A DNA stretch of 64,000 nucleotides from PALSA-129 sp050014595 (GTDB lineage: Bacteria > Acidobacteriota > Terriglobia > Bryobacterales > Bryobacteraceae): assembly GCA_050014595.1 (NCBI GenBank), contig JBEKDA010000010.1, positions 55,661 to 119,660 of the forward strand. The letters are read 5' to 3'. Position 1 is the stretch's first letter, and each line of letters begins with the position of its first letter. Below the pieces are notes generated by a model. The model did not search any database, was not told where the DNA came from, and saw nothing but the letters and a program-made list of their open reading frames with translations. This document shows positions 9,197-17,003 of the stretch, piece after piece. Both the position numbers and the translations under genes were made by a program.

Positions 9197-9730
9197 ATGG
9201 CACAAGTGGTTTATCAGATTGATTCCGCGCACTCGACGGCGCAGTTCAGCGTCCGGCACCTGATGGTTTCGAACGTGCGCGGCGAGTTTACGAAGCTTTC
9301 CGGCAGCCTGGCATACGATGCCTCAAACCCGGCCAATTCCAGCCTGGAGGCGCGTTTGGAAGTGGCCTCCATCAACACGCGCGACGAACAACGCGACGCG
9401 CACCTGAAGAGCCCGGACTTCTTCGACGGGGAGAAGTTCCCCGAGCTGACCTTCCGGAGCAAGCAGGTGACCAAGGGTGGCGACGGGTTGCAGGTGAAGG
9501 GGGGCCTGACCATCCACGGAGTCACGCGCGAGGTGACGCTCGCGGTGGACGGCCCCACGCCGGAGGTCAAAGATCCGTGGGGCGGCTACCGCATCGGCGC
9601 GACCGCCGAGACGAAAATCCATCGCAAGGATTTCGGCCTCACCTGGAACATGGCGCTCGAAGCGGGCGGAGTGGTGGTGGGAGACGAAGTCAAGATCACG
9701 ATCGAGATTGAAGCGATGCGCCAGGCATAG
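9197..9730 (+). CDS. YceI-family lipocalin-like protein
   Basis: A 177-aa protein that covers the whole YceI domain: IDSAHSTAQFSVRHLMVSNV at the start, FDGEKFPELTFRSKQV in the middle, and GVTREVTLAVDGPTPEVKDP later. YceI proteins form an isoprenoid-binding beta-barrel. This copy has no signal peptide, so it is probably cytoplasmic, unlike E. coli YceI. AAAGGA lies about 10 nt before the ATG. It follows the MarR gene, and the arrangement MarR then YceI, with shared operator-like sites, suggests a stress- or ligand-induced pair. Confidence 0.9.
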   Translation: MAQVVYQIDSAHSTAQFSVRHLMVSNVRGEFTKLSGSLAYDASNPANSSLEARLEVASINTRDEQRDAHLKSPDFFDGEKFPELTFRSKQVTKGGDGLQVKGGLTIHGVTREVTLAVDGPTPEVKDPWGGYRIGATAETKIHRKDFGLTWNMALEAGGVVVGDEVKITIEIEAMRQA

Positions 9731-9734
9731 AAAG

Positions 9735-9802
9735 GTGTGGCAGGCTTTCAGCCTGCGGACCCGCTTTCCAGCGGGTCCAACCGGTCTGAAAGACCGGCTT
9801 TG
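9735..9802. repeat. Three tandem hairpins of the ctttcag palindrome family
   Basis: Three short perfect palindromes in a row: GCAGGC/GCCTGC (9740-9755), GGACCCGC/GCGGGTCC (9757-9778) and CCGGTC/GACCGG (9781-9797), each with a T/C/A loop such as TTTCA. They sit just after the yceI stop and may also end its transcript. Related units lie at 58756, 60093, 62739 and 63454. Confidence 0.7.
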
Positions 9803-9833
9803 GAGCTTCCGCATTTTTCCAGCTCCGCCAAGA

Positions 9834-9940
9834 CCAACTGGTAGCGCCGGCGGTCTTGCCGCCGGTGGCTTGTTAGCGCTTGACCATCGCCACTCTTCGG
9901 AACACCCGAACCGGCGGCAAAGACCGCCGGCGCTACCAGT
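9834..9940. repeat. Inverted pair of the CTGGTAGCGCCGGCGGTC intergenic repeat
   Basis: One copy reads forward (9834-9868) and a second reads in reverse (9911-9940), separated by 42 nt, so the whole block can fold into one large stem. Each copy also contains its own palindrome (CCGGCGG/CCGCCGG). Single copies of the same roughly 34-nt unit occur at 15041, 49389 and 62816. Confidence 0.8.
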
Positions 9941-9976
9941 CAAGCGGGCAGAATTGCCCGCCCGCCAGGCGCAGGC

Positions 9977-11701
9977 TCAATTTCCGGAGCCGGCGGGAAT
10001 CATGGTGACCTGTACGCTGACCGGGGAGCCTTCGCGCATGGACACGGGTGAGCCCTTGCTCTCGACTGGCTTGAGGAAGTCGGGATCGAACCAGGCGCCG
10101 TTTTCGACATCCTCCCAGGCGTAGACTTTGTACTCACCGGGATTCACGCGGGCCATGGTGAAATTGCCGTTCTGGTCGGTGTTGGCGGTGCGGTAGTACA
10201 GGCTGGCTTCCCGGCGCTCTTTCTCCTGGGGGATGAGCACGACGGTGACGGCGATGGCGGGCTGTTGGGTAGTGGGATTCTGAACGGTGCCGGTGATCTG
10301 CGGGGCGTTGACGCCGATGACGACGTCGAGCGATGCGCCTCCGCCGCCGGTGAGGTCCAGGCCGTTGGCCAACACATCGGTGTTGCCGGCGCGAATGGAC
10401 TTGAGGTAGAGCGTGCCGGGCAGCGGTGAGACGTTCACCTCGAAGTGCTCGGGGTTGACGTCGTCGAAGCTGAAATTGTTGGAAGCGTCGGCCTTGGCGG
10501 GCTGCGGCGGGCCGACGTTGAAGCCCGGCGCCCAGGGGTTCAGGCGGACCTGGAAGCTGGGGATGGGATCGGTGGTTTCGCCATCCACGCGGATATGGCC
10601 GGAAACAGTGACGCCGGGATTGATGGTCAGGGTGAGGCCTTCGACATTGGCGTTGCCGACGTCGATGGGCAGCATCGTGGCGTGACGGAGATTGCCGCTG
10701 TTGGTCATGGCGACGAGATTGTAGGAGCCCGGGGCGATGCTGGGAAACTCGAAAGTGCCATCCGGACGGACGCCGGTTCCTTGGGCCATCCCTGGCGGAT
10801 TGAGTGAGTTACGTGGCTCTAATTGAAGGTTTACATTATTGATGCGTACAGGGCCGCCGCGGCCGGAAAGCTGCTCCGCGACTGCCGGCGGTGCGGTGGT
10901 GTTGATCACCGTTCCCTTGACGCTTACCGTGTGGATCTTGGTGAGCTTGAGGTTGATGCCCTGGAGCTGCTGGCCGGGTTTCATGTCCATGGGGACGGCG
11001 GCGGCGACATCGGTGACACCGGGATAGAAAGTGGCAGCGTAATCTTCCTGCTGCTGCGTCGGGCCGCCGCCGGCGCTGATGTTTCCATTCATCACGATCA
11101 TGTTGAGCCGGCCGCGGTAGATGGCGCAGAGGTAGTACTTGCCAGGTTGAATCCCGGAGATCCGGTACTCGCCAAGATCGTTGCTATTGCCTCCGTTGTA
11201 TTGCTGGAGCTGCTTGCGGCCGCGGGCGTAGGTCATGCGCAGAAGCTGGATTTGAACGTTTTGCAGGGGGTCGCCGTCTTCGTCGAGCATTCGGCCGGCG
11301 ATGACGCCGTGAGGCGTAAGGCGGAAGTCCACGCCGGTCATCTTCTGGCCGCGGGCGAGCTCGAGCTGTGTGCCGGGGCCGTCCGACCGCCGGGCGTTGT
11401 ATTGGGCGTTGAGGAAGCCGGTGTGCGTGGCGTTGACGCGGTACTGGCCGGGCTCAATGCCGGAGACTGAGAACTTGCCGGCGGCATCGGTGGTGGCGCC
11501 ATAGGAATGGACGCCGTTCATGGAGATGGTGGCTTTGCGCAGAGGTTGGCCGGTGGAGGCGTCAAAGACCTGGCCTTCGACGGTGCAGAGATCCTGCGGG
11601 GGCGATGGCGGGGGCGCGGGGCGGTTGGGCTGCCCAACTGCGAACGTCGGTTGCGCGCTGAGCGCCAACGGAATCACCAGGAGCACGGCCAAGCTGCGCA
11701 T
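9977..11701 (-). CDS. Secreted protein with carboxypeptidase-regulatory-like repeats
   Basis: A 574-aa protein with a clear signal peptide (MRSLAVLLVIPLALSAQPTFA). The body holds several CarboxypepD_reg-like beta-sandwich modules: VEGQVFDASTGQPLRKATIS with GKFSVSGIEPGQYRVNA, then GVIAGRMLDEDGDPLQNV with GEYRISGIQPGKYYLCA, and a C-terminal copy ending FTMARVNPGEYKVYAWEDVE. Such proteins are greatly expanded in Acidobacteriota; their role is unknown, perhaps surface or TonB-receptor related. The ATG at 11701 has GGAGAG about 7 nt upstream; the longer reading from 11734 would put eleven residues before the signal peptide. Single gene. Confidence 0.85.
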   Translation of the reverse strand: MRSLAVLLVIPLALSAQPTFAVGQPNRPAPPPSPPQDLCTVEGQVFDASTGQPLRKATISMNGVHSYGATTDAAGKFSVSGIEPGQYRVNATHTGFLNAQYNARRSDGPGTQLELARGQKMTGVDFRLTPHGVIAGRMLDEDGDPLQNVQIQLLRMTYARGRKQLQQYNGGNSNDLGEYRISGIQPGKYYLCAIYRGRLNMIVMNGNISAGGGPTQQQEDYAATFYPGVTDVAAAVPMDMKPGQQLQGINLKLTKIHTVSVKGTVINTTAPPAVAEQLSGRGGPVRINNVNLQLEPRNSLNPPGMAQGTGVRPDGTFEFPSIAPGSYNLVAMTNSGNLRHATMLPIDVGNANVEGLTLTINPGVTVSGHIRVDGETTDPIPSFQVRLNPWAPGFNVGPPQPAKADASNNFSFDDVNPEHFEVNVSPLPGTLYLKSIRAGNTDVLANGLDLTGGGGASLDVVIGVNAPQITGTVQNPTTQQPAIAVTVVLIPQEKERREASLYYRTANTDQNGNFTMARVNPGEYKVYAWEDVENGAWFDPDFLKPVESKGSPVSMREGSPVSVQVTMIPAGSGN

Positions 11702-11779
11702 ATTCGCTCTCCAGTTACACATGAGACGCTGCACGGGAGTTAGACGTAACCGGAGGTGGCAAAGTTTGCAATTGGCTGG

Positions 11780-12931
11780 TCAGGCAGGTTTATCCTGGAT
11801 TCGGCCTTTCCAGCGTCCACCGGAGCCCAGCCAGTAAGAAATGGCGGAATGGATGGTAGCGGCGAGATAGAAAAGAGCCGCCAGGGGCAGCAACGGCGCG
11901 GCGAACCAACCCCGATTGTAGAAACGCAGCGCGGGGTAGTAAGCGACAGCCATCGCCAGCCAGGCAGTAGCTGCCATTCCCGCGGCAGGCTGCGGTGCGG
12001 CTACGGCGATAACCGGCGGCAGAAGATAAGCGACCGTGAGGCCGGTAATGGTGGCAAACAGCAGCAGCGGGGAATGGCGGAGTTGGGTGAAGGCGGTACG
12101 GGAGATCATGCGGCCGATTTCCCCGAACGTGCCGTAGGAGCGGATGCTGATGGTGGCGGGGTTCAGGCCGAGCCAGATGCGGCCGCCGCTGCGCTTGATG
12201 GCGCTCGCCAGGGCGCAATCGTCGATGAGCGAGCCGCGAATGGGTTCGATGCCGCCGATCTTCCCAAGCGCCGCCTGGCGAACCAGCATGCAACCGCCGG
12301 CGGCCCCGGCGGTGGAGCGGCGCGGGTTGCGAATCCACGCGGGCGGATAGAGCAGGAAGAAGAAAAAAACAAAGGCGGGGACCAGGGCGCGCTCGGCGGG
12401 AGAGCGGCACTGCAGCGTGGCCATGAAAGAGACCAGGTCGTAAGGGCCTGCGTTAGCGCGCGCCGCGAGGTCGTCGAGCGAGCCGGCCGAGTGGACGATA
12501 TCGGCATCGGTGAGCAGCAGGTAGTCGGGATGAAAACGGGCGGAGTGCCGGATGCCTTCCGAGAGCGCCCAGAGCTTGCCGGTCCAGCCGGCGGGGAGCG
12601 GGGCGGCGTGGACCACCGTGAGCACATCGGGAGTGGCGGCGGCCCGCGCGGCGGCGGCGGTGTCATCGGTGCTGTCATCGTCGACGACGATCATGTGGAA
12701 GACTCCGCGGTAGTGCTGCGCGGCGAGTGAGCGAACGGCGCGGACGACGGTGGGAGCCTCATTGCGCGCCGGGATGACGGCGGCAATGCGGGGCAGGCCG
12801 CGCGGCGGGTGGCTGAGCGGGCCTTCCGGCGGGGCATTGCGGTTGAGGAATTCCCGCCAGAATGCGCCGCGGAAGAAGATCAGGTAGAGCCAGAGGGCCA
12901 GGGTTGCCGCCGCGGCCAGTTCGAGGGGCAT
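11780..12931 (-). CDS. HpnB-like family 2 glycosyltransferase
   Basis: A 383-aa protein with an N-terminal membrane helix, then a GT2 domain: AAVIPARNEAPTVVRAV, VVDDDSTDDT (nucleotide binding), LLLTDADIVH (the DxD equivalent), and RGSLIDDCALASAIKRSG. GWTGKLWALSEG and the C-terminal cluster of three membrane helices match the hopanoid-associated glycosyltransferase HpnB. It probably transfers a sugar at the cytoplasmic membrane. No other hopanoid gene is adjacent, so a hopanoid role rests on family resemblance alone. It is divergent from the YwaF-like gene, with 33 nt between the starts. Confidence 0.85.
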   Translation of the reverse strand: MPLELAAAATLALWLYLIFFRGAFWREFLNRNAPPEGPLSHPPRGLPRIAAVIPARNEAPTVVRAVRSLAAQHYRGVFHMIVVDDDSTDDTAAAARAAATPDVLTVVHAAPLPAGWTGKLWALSEGIRHSARFHPDYLLLTDADIVHSAGSLDDLAARANAGPYDLVSFMATLQCRSPAERALVPAFVFFFFLLYPPAWIRNPRRSTAGAAGGCMLVRQAALGKIGGIEPIRGSLIDDCALASAIKRSGGRIWLGLNPATISIRSYGTFGEIGRMISRTAFTQLRHSPLLLFATITGLTVAYLLPPVIAVAAPQPAAGMAATAWLAMAVAYYPALRFYNRGWFAAPLLPLAALFYLAATIHSAISYWLGSGGRWKGRIQDKPA

Positions 12932-12951
12932 TCAGAAGCATTATCGCGCGA

Positions 12952-12957
12952 TAGAAT
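12952..12957 (+). promoter_or_regulatory. Possible -10 (TAGAAT) of the YwaF-like gene
   Basis: TAGAAT lies 7 nt before the GTG start at 12965, and no Shine-Dalgarno is present. This is consistent with a leaderless transcript. No good -35 is seen. Confidence 0.35.
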
Positions 12958-12964
12958 CGAGCCT

Positions 12965-13636
12965 GTGAGATTATTCGGGCCTCTGCACCTGGCGCTGCTG
13001 TCGGGAATCGCGATGGCGGTGGTGGCGCTGGTGAAGTTATGCCGCCGGCGGCCGCCGGCCAGACGCCCGGTCCGGCTGGCGCTGGGTTGGGGTCTGGCGC
13101 TGAACGAAGTGGTCTGGTGGGGATTCCGGTACGGGCATGAAGGCATCCATTTGCGCAATCTGCCGCTGCAATTATGCGACGTCACGTTGTGGGCGACGGT
13201 ACTGGGTTGCTTGACGTTATGCGCGCCGTTCGTGGAGTTCGCGTATTTCGCGGGCGTGGCTGGATCGGCGATGGCGCTGCTGACACCGGATTTGTGGACA
13301 CCGTGGCCGTCGTATCCGGCCCTCTACTTTTTTGCGGTGCACGGCGGGATTGTGGCGGGAGCGGCCGTGCTGGTGTTCGGCGGTGAAGTTCGGCTGCGGG
13401 CGGGCGCGATGTGGCGGGCTTATGGAATGCTGCTGGGCTATGCGGCGGCGGTCGGCGCGGTGAACGCGGTGTGCGGCACCAATTTCATGTACCTGTGCCG
13501 CAAACCGGCCAATGCATCGCCACTCGACGCGCTGGGTCCGTGGCCGGTTTATCTGGCGCCGGGAGCGGTCTTGGGGCTGGCGTTATTCTGGCTGTTGGGC
13601 CTCGGGGCGCGGCGGCGGACTCAGGCTTCGAAGTGA
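12965..13636 (+). CDS. TIGR02206/YwaF-family integral membrane protein
   Basis: A 223-aa polytopic protein with about seven hydrophobic helices. Family landmarks are LPLQLCDVTLWATV and, near the end, GTNFMYLCRKPANASPLD followed by LGPWPVYL. These match the TIGR02206 (YwaF) family, whose function is unknown. I chose GTG at 12965 because the conserved first helix (RLFGPLHLALLSG) begins there; the longer in-frame extension overlaps the divergent hpnB-like gene and is charged. Its 3' end overlaps the convergent hypothetical gene by 16 nt. Confidence 0.85.
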   Translation: MRLFGPLHLALLSGIAMAVVALVKLCRRRPPARRPVRLALGWGLALNEVVWWGFRYGHEGIHLRNLPLQLCDVTLWATVLGCLTLCAPFVEFAYFAGVAGSAMALLTPDLWTPWPSYPALYFFAVHGGIVAGAAVLVFGGEVRLRAGAMWRAYGMLLGYAAAVGAVNAVCGTNFMYLCRKPANASPLDALGPWPVYLAPGAVLGLALFWLLGLGARRRTQASK

Positions 13637-14073
13637 TCCAGCACCTGCATCATCGTGCCGTGGGCGAGGACGGCGGCCGGATCGTGCTGCAGCGCCTCGT
13701 AGTAACGCCTGTGAAAGCCGCCGCCGTCTTCGGAGGGTGAGAGCAGCGCCCGGGCCTGCTCGATGAGACGATCGGCATCCGCCGTGGTGACCGGGGGATC
13801 GCCCGAGTCGCGGGCTTCGTCAACCAACACGATGAATTGAGAGATCTCGCGCAGCCATGCGAACCACGGGTCGCCGAGCACGAGCTGGAGATACTGGCCC
13901 GTGGAGGTGATACGGGCGACGTCGCGTTCGTAAGCGGCGCGTTCGGCGTCGAGCAGCGATTTGTGGAGATGCAGCAGGGCGGCGCTGAGGGTGGCGAGAC
14001 GATCGTGGGGCGAATCGGACACTTCGATTATGGTACCGCGAATCCCGGGGGCATCTCGTAAGATCGGATACAT
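13621..14073 (-). CDS. Conserved-looking hypothetical soluble helical protein
   Basis: A 150-aa protein, mostly helical, with a SPHDRLATLSAALLHLHKSL helix, a central GDPWFAWLREISQFIVLVDEA stretch and a C-terminal FHRRYYEALQHDPAAVLAHG segment. I do not recognise the family and no enzyme motif is visible. The ATG at 14073 abuts the divergent KirBac start inside CATATG. An in-frame GTG at 14019 (132 aa), preceded by CATAAT, is the likelier start because conserved-looking sequence begins there. The reading frame stays open far upstream opposite the channel gene, but that extension is an antisense artefact. Confidence 0.6.
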   Translation of the reverse strand: MYPILRDAPGIRGTIIEVSDSPHDRLATLSAALLHLHKSLLDAERAAYERDVARITSTGQYLQLVLGDPWFAWLREISQFIVLVDEARDSGDPPVTTADADRLIEQARALLSPSEDGGGFHRRYYEALQHDPAAVLAHGTMMQVLDHFEA

Positions 14074-14988
14074 ATGCAGACTGCCAGTTTTGACCCGGGG
14101 CTGACCACGCAGGTGATTGCGCCGCTGCGGCGCATCATCAATCAGGACGGACAGTTCAACGTACACCGCCGCGGCACCACGTGGCGCGATTTTCACCCGT
14201 ACCTGCACCTCATCAACCTGAGCTGGCCGCGTTTTTTGGGTGCGTTGTTCCTGGGATATCTGGTGAGCAATTGCCTGTTCGCCGTGGTTTATTTCGCGCT
14301 CGGGCCGGATCAGCTCTCGGGCGCCGACGCGGCGACGGCGTGGGGCCGCTTTCTCAACGACTTTTTCTTCAGCGCCCACACGCTGAGCACGGTGGGGTAC
14401 GGCAATATCTCGCCGCGCGGGATGGCGGGAAACATCGTGGCGGCGTTCGAGGCGCTGGTCGGCGTGCTGAGTTTCGCCGTGGCCACGGGGCTGCTGTTCG
14501 GGCGCGTGTCGCGGCCATCGGCCAAGATCGGCTACAGCGAGAACATGCTGGTGGCGCCCTATCAGGACGGCACCAGCTTGCAATTCCGCGTGGTGAACCG
14601 GCGCGCCAATTCGCTGATGGAGCTCGAGGCCAAGGTCATGATGATGACGGTGGACATGGCGGGCGGCAAAGCCCAGCGCACGTACAAACTGCTCACGCTG
14701 GAACGCGAGAAGGTGCTGTTTCTGCCGCTGACGTGGACGGTAGTGCACCCGATCGACCGCGAGAGCCCGCTGTGGGGCAAAACGCCGGAAGACCTGGAGC
14801 GCATGCAGGTGGAAATGCTGATCCTGATGAAGGGGTATGATGACACCTTCAACCAGACGGTGCTCTCGCGCCATTCCTACAGGCACGAGGAAATTGTGTG
14901 GGGCAGGAAGTTCGATCCGGCCTTCTCGGTGGATGAGGAAGGGGACCTGGTGCTGGAGTTGAAAAAAGTGGGAGAACTGGCGGGGTAG
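14074..14988 (+). CDS. KirBac-type inward-rectifier potassium channel
   Basis: A 304-aa protein: slide helix (DFHPYLHLINLSWPRF), TM1 (about 50-75), pore helix, selectivity filter TVGYGN with VGYG at 107-110, TM2 (about 120-148), then a C-terminal Ig-like cytoplasmic domain (150-300) typical of Kir channels. It should form a tetrameric K+ channel in the inner membrane, gated by the cytoplasmic domain. It is a single gene flanked downstream by three intergenic palindromes. Confidence 0.93.
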   Translation: MQTASFDPGLTTQVIAPLRRIINQDGQFNVHRRGTTWRDFHPYLHLINLSWPRFLGALFLGYLVSNCLFAVVYFALGPDQLSGADAATAWGRFLNDFFFSAHTLSTVGYGNISPRGMAGNIVAAFEALVGVLSFAVATGLLFGRVSRPSAKIGYSENMLVAPYQDGTSLQFRVVNRRANSLMELEAKVMMMTVDMAGGKAQRTYKLLTLEREKVLFLPLTWTVVHPIDRESPLWGKTPEDLERMQVEMLILMKGYDDTFNQTVLSRHSYRHEEIVWGRKFDPAFSVDEEGDLVLELKKVGELAG

Positions 14989-15016
14989 GCGTAGAGAGAC
15001 CGCACGTCCACGAGCT

Positions 15017-15127
15017 GACAGGCCAGGAGGCCTGTCAAACACCGGCGGCAAGACCGCCGGCGCTACCAGTTGGTCTTAACAAAGCTTGAAAATGTAGAAA
15101 CTCCAGCGACAGGCCAGGAGGCCTGTC
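15017..15127. repeat. Cluster of two GACAGGCC palindromes and one CTGGTAGCGCC repeat
   Basis: The perfect palindrome GACAGGCC-AGGA-GGCCTGTC occurs at 15017-15036 and again at 15108-15127. Between them, at 15041-15076, is a reverse copy of the CTGGTAGCGCCGGCGGTC unit. The cluster fills most of the gap between the channel gene and the Spy-like gene (14989-15236); nothing else is seen in that gap. The same GACAGGCC palindrome recurs at 42388 and 42424. Confidence 0.85.
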
Positions 15128-15236
15128 CTACAAAAAACATTAGCGGCAAGCAGAACTGCAAAGAATCGATTCATTTCCTGGAATTCCTCCCCCTCGTGGG
15201 GGACAGTATAGCAGAGGGGGAGGAATCTGGTGCAGC

Positions 15237-15869
15237 TTAGCCGCCCTTACGGGCCGGAGCGGGCGGATTGGGTGGGCCGCCTTGGCCGGGGCCACGGCCG
15301 CCTTCCGGGCGTGGCATTTCGGCCTGCAACTTCTTCCATTGGTCCTGCGTGAGAACGCGGCGGATGCCCAGCAGGAAACGGGCATTGGCCTTTTCCAGTT
15401 CGGCGCGGGCCTGCGCCACCTTGTCGATCTGAGCCAGGATTTTGGGCTCGTCGGGCGTGTCGGCGGCCATCATCGGCTCCATGGTGATTTCTTCCTTCTG
15501 CAGATTGGCGTTGAGGTCAACCAGGCGCAGGCGATTCTGCTGGAAGATGTCATCCATCTTTTTCTGTTGGTCGGAGTTGAGGTTGAGCTTCTGAACCATC
15601 ACCGGGTTGTTCCACCAGCGGCCCTGAGGCAGGTGGCGCTCCATCGGCGGACGGCTGCTGCGGGGCGGCGGCGGCGCGCCGCCGCCTCGGCCGTGTTGAC
15701 CCGGAGGAGGACCGAAGCGGCGGCCGGGCTGAGCGGGCGCCCCGTTGTCGCCCTGCTGGGGCGGGGTGGGAGGGTTCTGGTTCTGACCACCAGCGGGTTG
15801 AGTCTGCGCCCAAGCGGCGGCGCCGGTGAAGAGTATGGGTAGAACAAGTTTGACTGTCTTTGGGTTCAT
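15237..15869 (-). CDS. Spy/CpxP-like periplasmic LTxxQ protein
   Basis: A 210-aa secreted protein: signal peptide (about 1-21), a low-complexity Gln/Pro/Gly/Arg-rich section (22-90), then a helical domain with LNSDQQKKMDDIFQQNRLRL and a second LTQDQWKKL, the LTxxQ signature of Spy/CpxP periplasmic chaperones. By analogy it would bind unfolded or metal-stressed proteins. The ATG at 15869 has AAGGA upstream and overlaps the anti-sigma stop as ATGA. It is third in an operon with a sigma factor and its anti-sigma factor, so it is a plausible stress-response output and possible sensor of that pathway. Confidence 0.85.
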   Translation of the reverse strand: MNPKTVKLVLPILFTGAAAWAQTQPAGGQNQNPPTPPQQGDNGAPAQPGRRFGPPPGQHGRGGGAPPPPRSSRPPMERHLPQGRWWNNPVMVQKLNLNSDQQKKMDDIFQQNRLRLVDLNANLQKEEITMEPMMAADTPDEPKILAQIDKVAQARAELEKANARFLLGIRRVLTQDQWKKLQAEMPRPEGGRGPGQGGPPNPPAPARKGG

Positions 15870-16318
15870 TGCATTTCCTTGTTTTGGCGTTCCTCTGTGG
15901 GACCGGAGCCCCAGGTTACAAGATTGACCAGCGGCTCCATGGTTTGCGGAACCGCACGGGAGATCCCGGTATCTACTTGCTCGAGAAGCGCGTCGGCACG
16001 GGCCATCTCGGCGGCGCGAGCCTGCCGGCGGGAATGCCAGTAGGCCGGCGCCGATACCAGGATCAACAAAGAGGCCGCAGCCAGGACCCAGCGCTGGGCC
16101 GTGTGGCGGGCAGGCGGCCGCCAGGCGATCGGCGGGGCCGAAGCGGCCTCGGCAGCGCTCCAATCGTGAACGGAGCCGCGGAACTCCGCGAGCGCGCTTT
16201 CTGTGCGGTCGAGCCGCGCGCTGCATTCTTCGCACTCACCGACGTGGCGCTGGCTTTCGGAGCTGCGCTCACCGGCGAACCAGCGGGAAATATCTTCCGG
16301 CGAGAGATGTTCGTTCAT
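15866..16318 (-). CDS. Zinc-binding anti-sigma factor, single membrane span
   Basis: A 150-aa protein: N-terminal anti-sigma domain with the ZAS motif H-x3-C-x2-C (RHVGECEECSARL), one transmembrane helix (about 87-106, RWVLAAASLLILVSAPAYW), and a short periplasmic tail of about 45 residues. It should hold the co-encoded ECF sigma factor at the membrane until a signal releases it. ATGA overlaps on both sides couple it to the sigma factor and the Spy-like gene. Confidence 0.88.
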   Translation of the reverse strand: MNEHLSPEDISRWFAGERSSESQRHVGECEECSARLDRTESALAEFRGSVHDWSAAEAASAPPIAWRPPARHTAQRWVLAAASLLILVSAPAYWHSRRQARAAEMARADALLEQVDTGISRAVPQTMEPLVNLVTWGSGPTEERQNKEMQ

Positions 16319-16890
16319 TGGCTTTCTCCCATCCGTTTCCGCACCGCTTCCAGGGCGCGAAACAGATGCACTTTCACGGTCCCTTCCCGTAGGCCGGTGA
16401 CCGCGGCGATTTCGAGCAAGTCCAGGTCTTCCACGAAGCGCAGCAGGAAGACCGTGCGCTGGCGCTGCGACAGAGTCTCCACGGCGCTCCACACGGCGGC
16501 GACGCGTTCTTTAGCGAGAAGCGCTCTTTCAGGCGAAGAGCCGCGATCGGCCAGCGACTGGCTGGCCAGGTCGAAATCCGGCGCCGCGCCGCGCGTGCGA
16601 TTCCAGAAGCGGAGCCGGCGGCTGCGAATGGAATCACGTATCAGATTCACCGCAATCTTCATCAGCCAGGTACTGAGGCTGGCCTCGCCACGAAACCCCT
16701 GACGCGCCCGGTAGGCTTTCAGGAAACAATCCTGCGCCAGCGATTCGGCGGCATCCCGGTCGCGCAGAGAAGCCAGGGCGAAGCGAAAGATCCTGGGCCA
16801 ATACAGCCGCACAACGGCGTCGAAGTCCTCGATCTCTCGCGTTTGCTCCACTGCGTTCGGGATCCACCGGGTTGTCAAAACCGGCTCCAT
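16315..16890 (-). CDS. ECF-type RNA polymerase sigma factor
   Basis: A 191-aa sigma-70 family protein of ECF size. Region 2: FDAVVRLYWPRIFRFALASL, DRDAAESLAQDCFLKAYRA and ASLSTWLMKIAVNLIRDS. Region 4: LSQRQRTVFLLRFVEDLDLL followed by AVTGLREGTVKVHLFRALE. It directs RNA polymerase to stress promoters and is probably controlled by the zinc anti-sigma protein next in the operon. TACACT lies 6 nt before the ATG, with no Shine-Dalgarno. Confidence 0.93.
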   Translation of the reverse strand: MEPVLTTRWIPNAVEQTREIEDFDAVVRLYWPRIFRFALASLRDRDAAESLAQDCFLKAYRARQGFRGEASLSTWLMKIAVNLIRDSIRSRRLRFWNRTRGAAPDFDLASQSLADRGSSPERALLAKERVAAVWSAVETLSQRQRTVFLLRFVEDLDLLEIAAVTGLREGTVKVHLFRALEAVRKRMGESQ

Positions 16891-16896
16891 CTGTGA

Positions 16897-16902
16897 AGTG
16901 TA
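16897..16902 (-). promoter_or_regulatory. Possible -10 (TACACT) of the sigma/anti-sigma/Spy operon
   Basis: TACACT on the minus strand, followed by 6 nt and then ATG. CGTC, the usual ECF -10 core, directly precedes it (CGTCTACACT), so the site could also serve an autoregulating ECF sigma factor. No matching ECF -35 was identified. Confidence 0.35.
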
Positions 16903-17003
16903 GACGGAAACGGAGGGGGAGGGTTTACGGCGGGGCGGTGAAACCGGTGCGAGGCGGCGAGCGGGCGCAGCGTTCTCAGTGGCTGGAGGCCTGGTGTACC
17001 GGC

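Noticed and set aside
9735..9940. Possible CRISPR array
   Set aside because: Units are palindromes of different sequence with irregular spacing and no spacers; there are no cas genes.
13621..15051. A 476-codon minus-strand frame
   Set aside because: Only its last 150 codons look like a protein; the first part is antisense to the KirBac gene.
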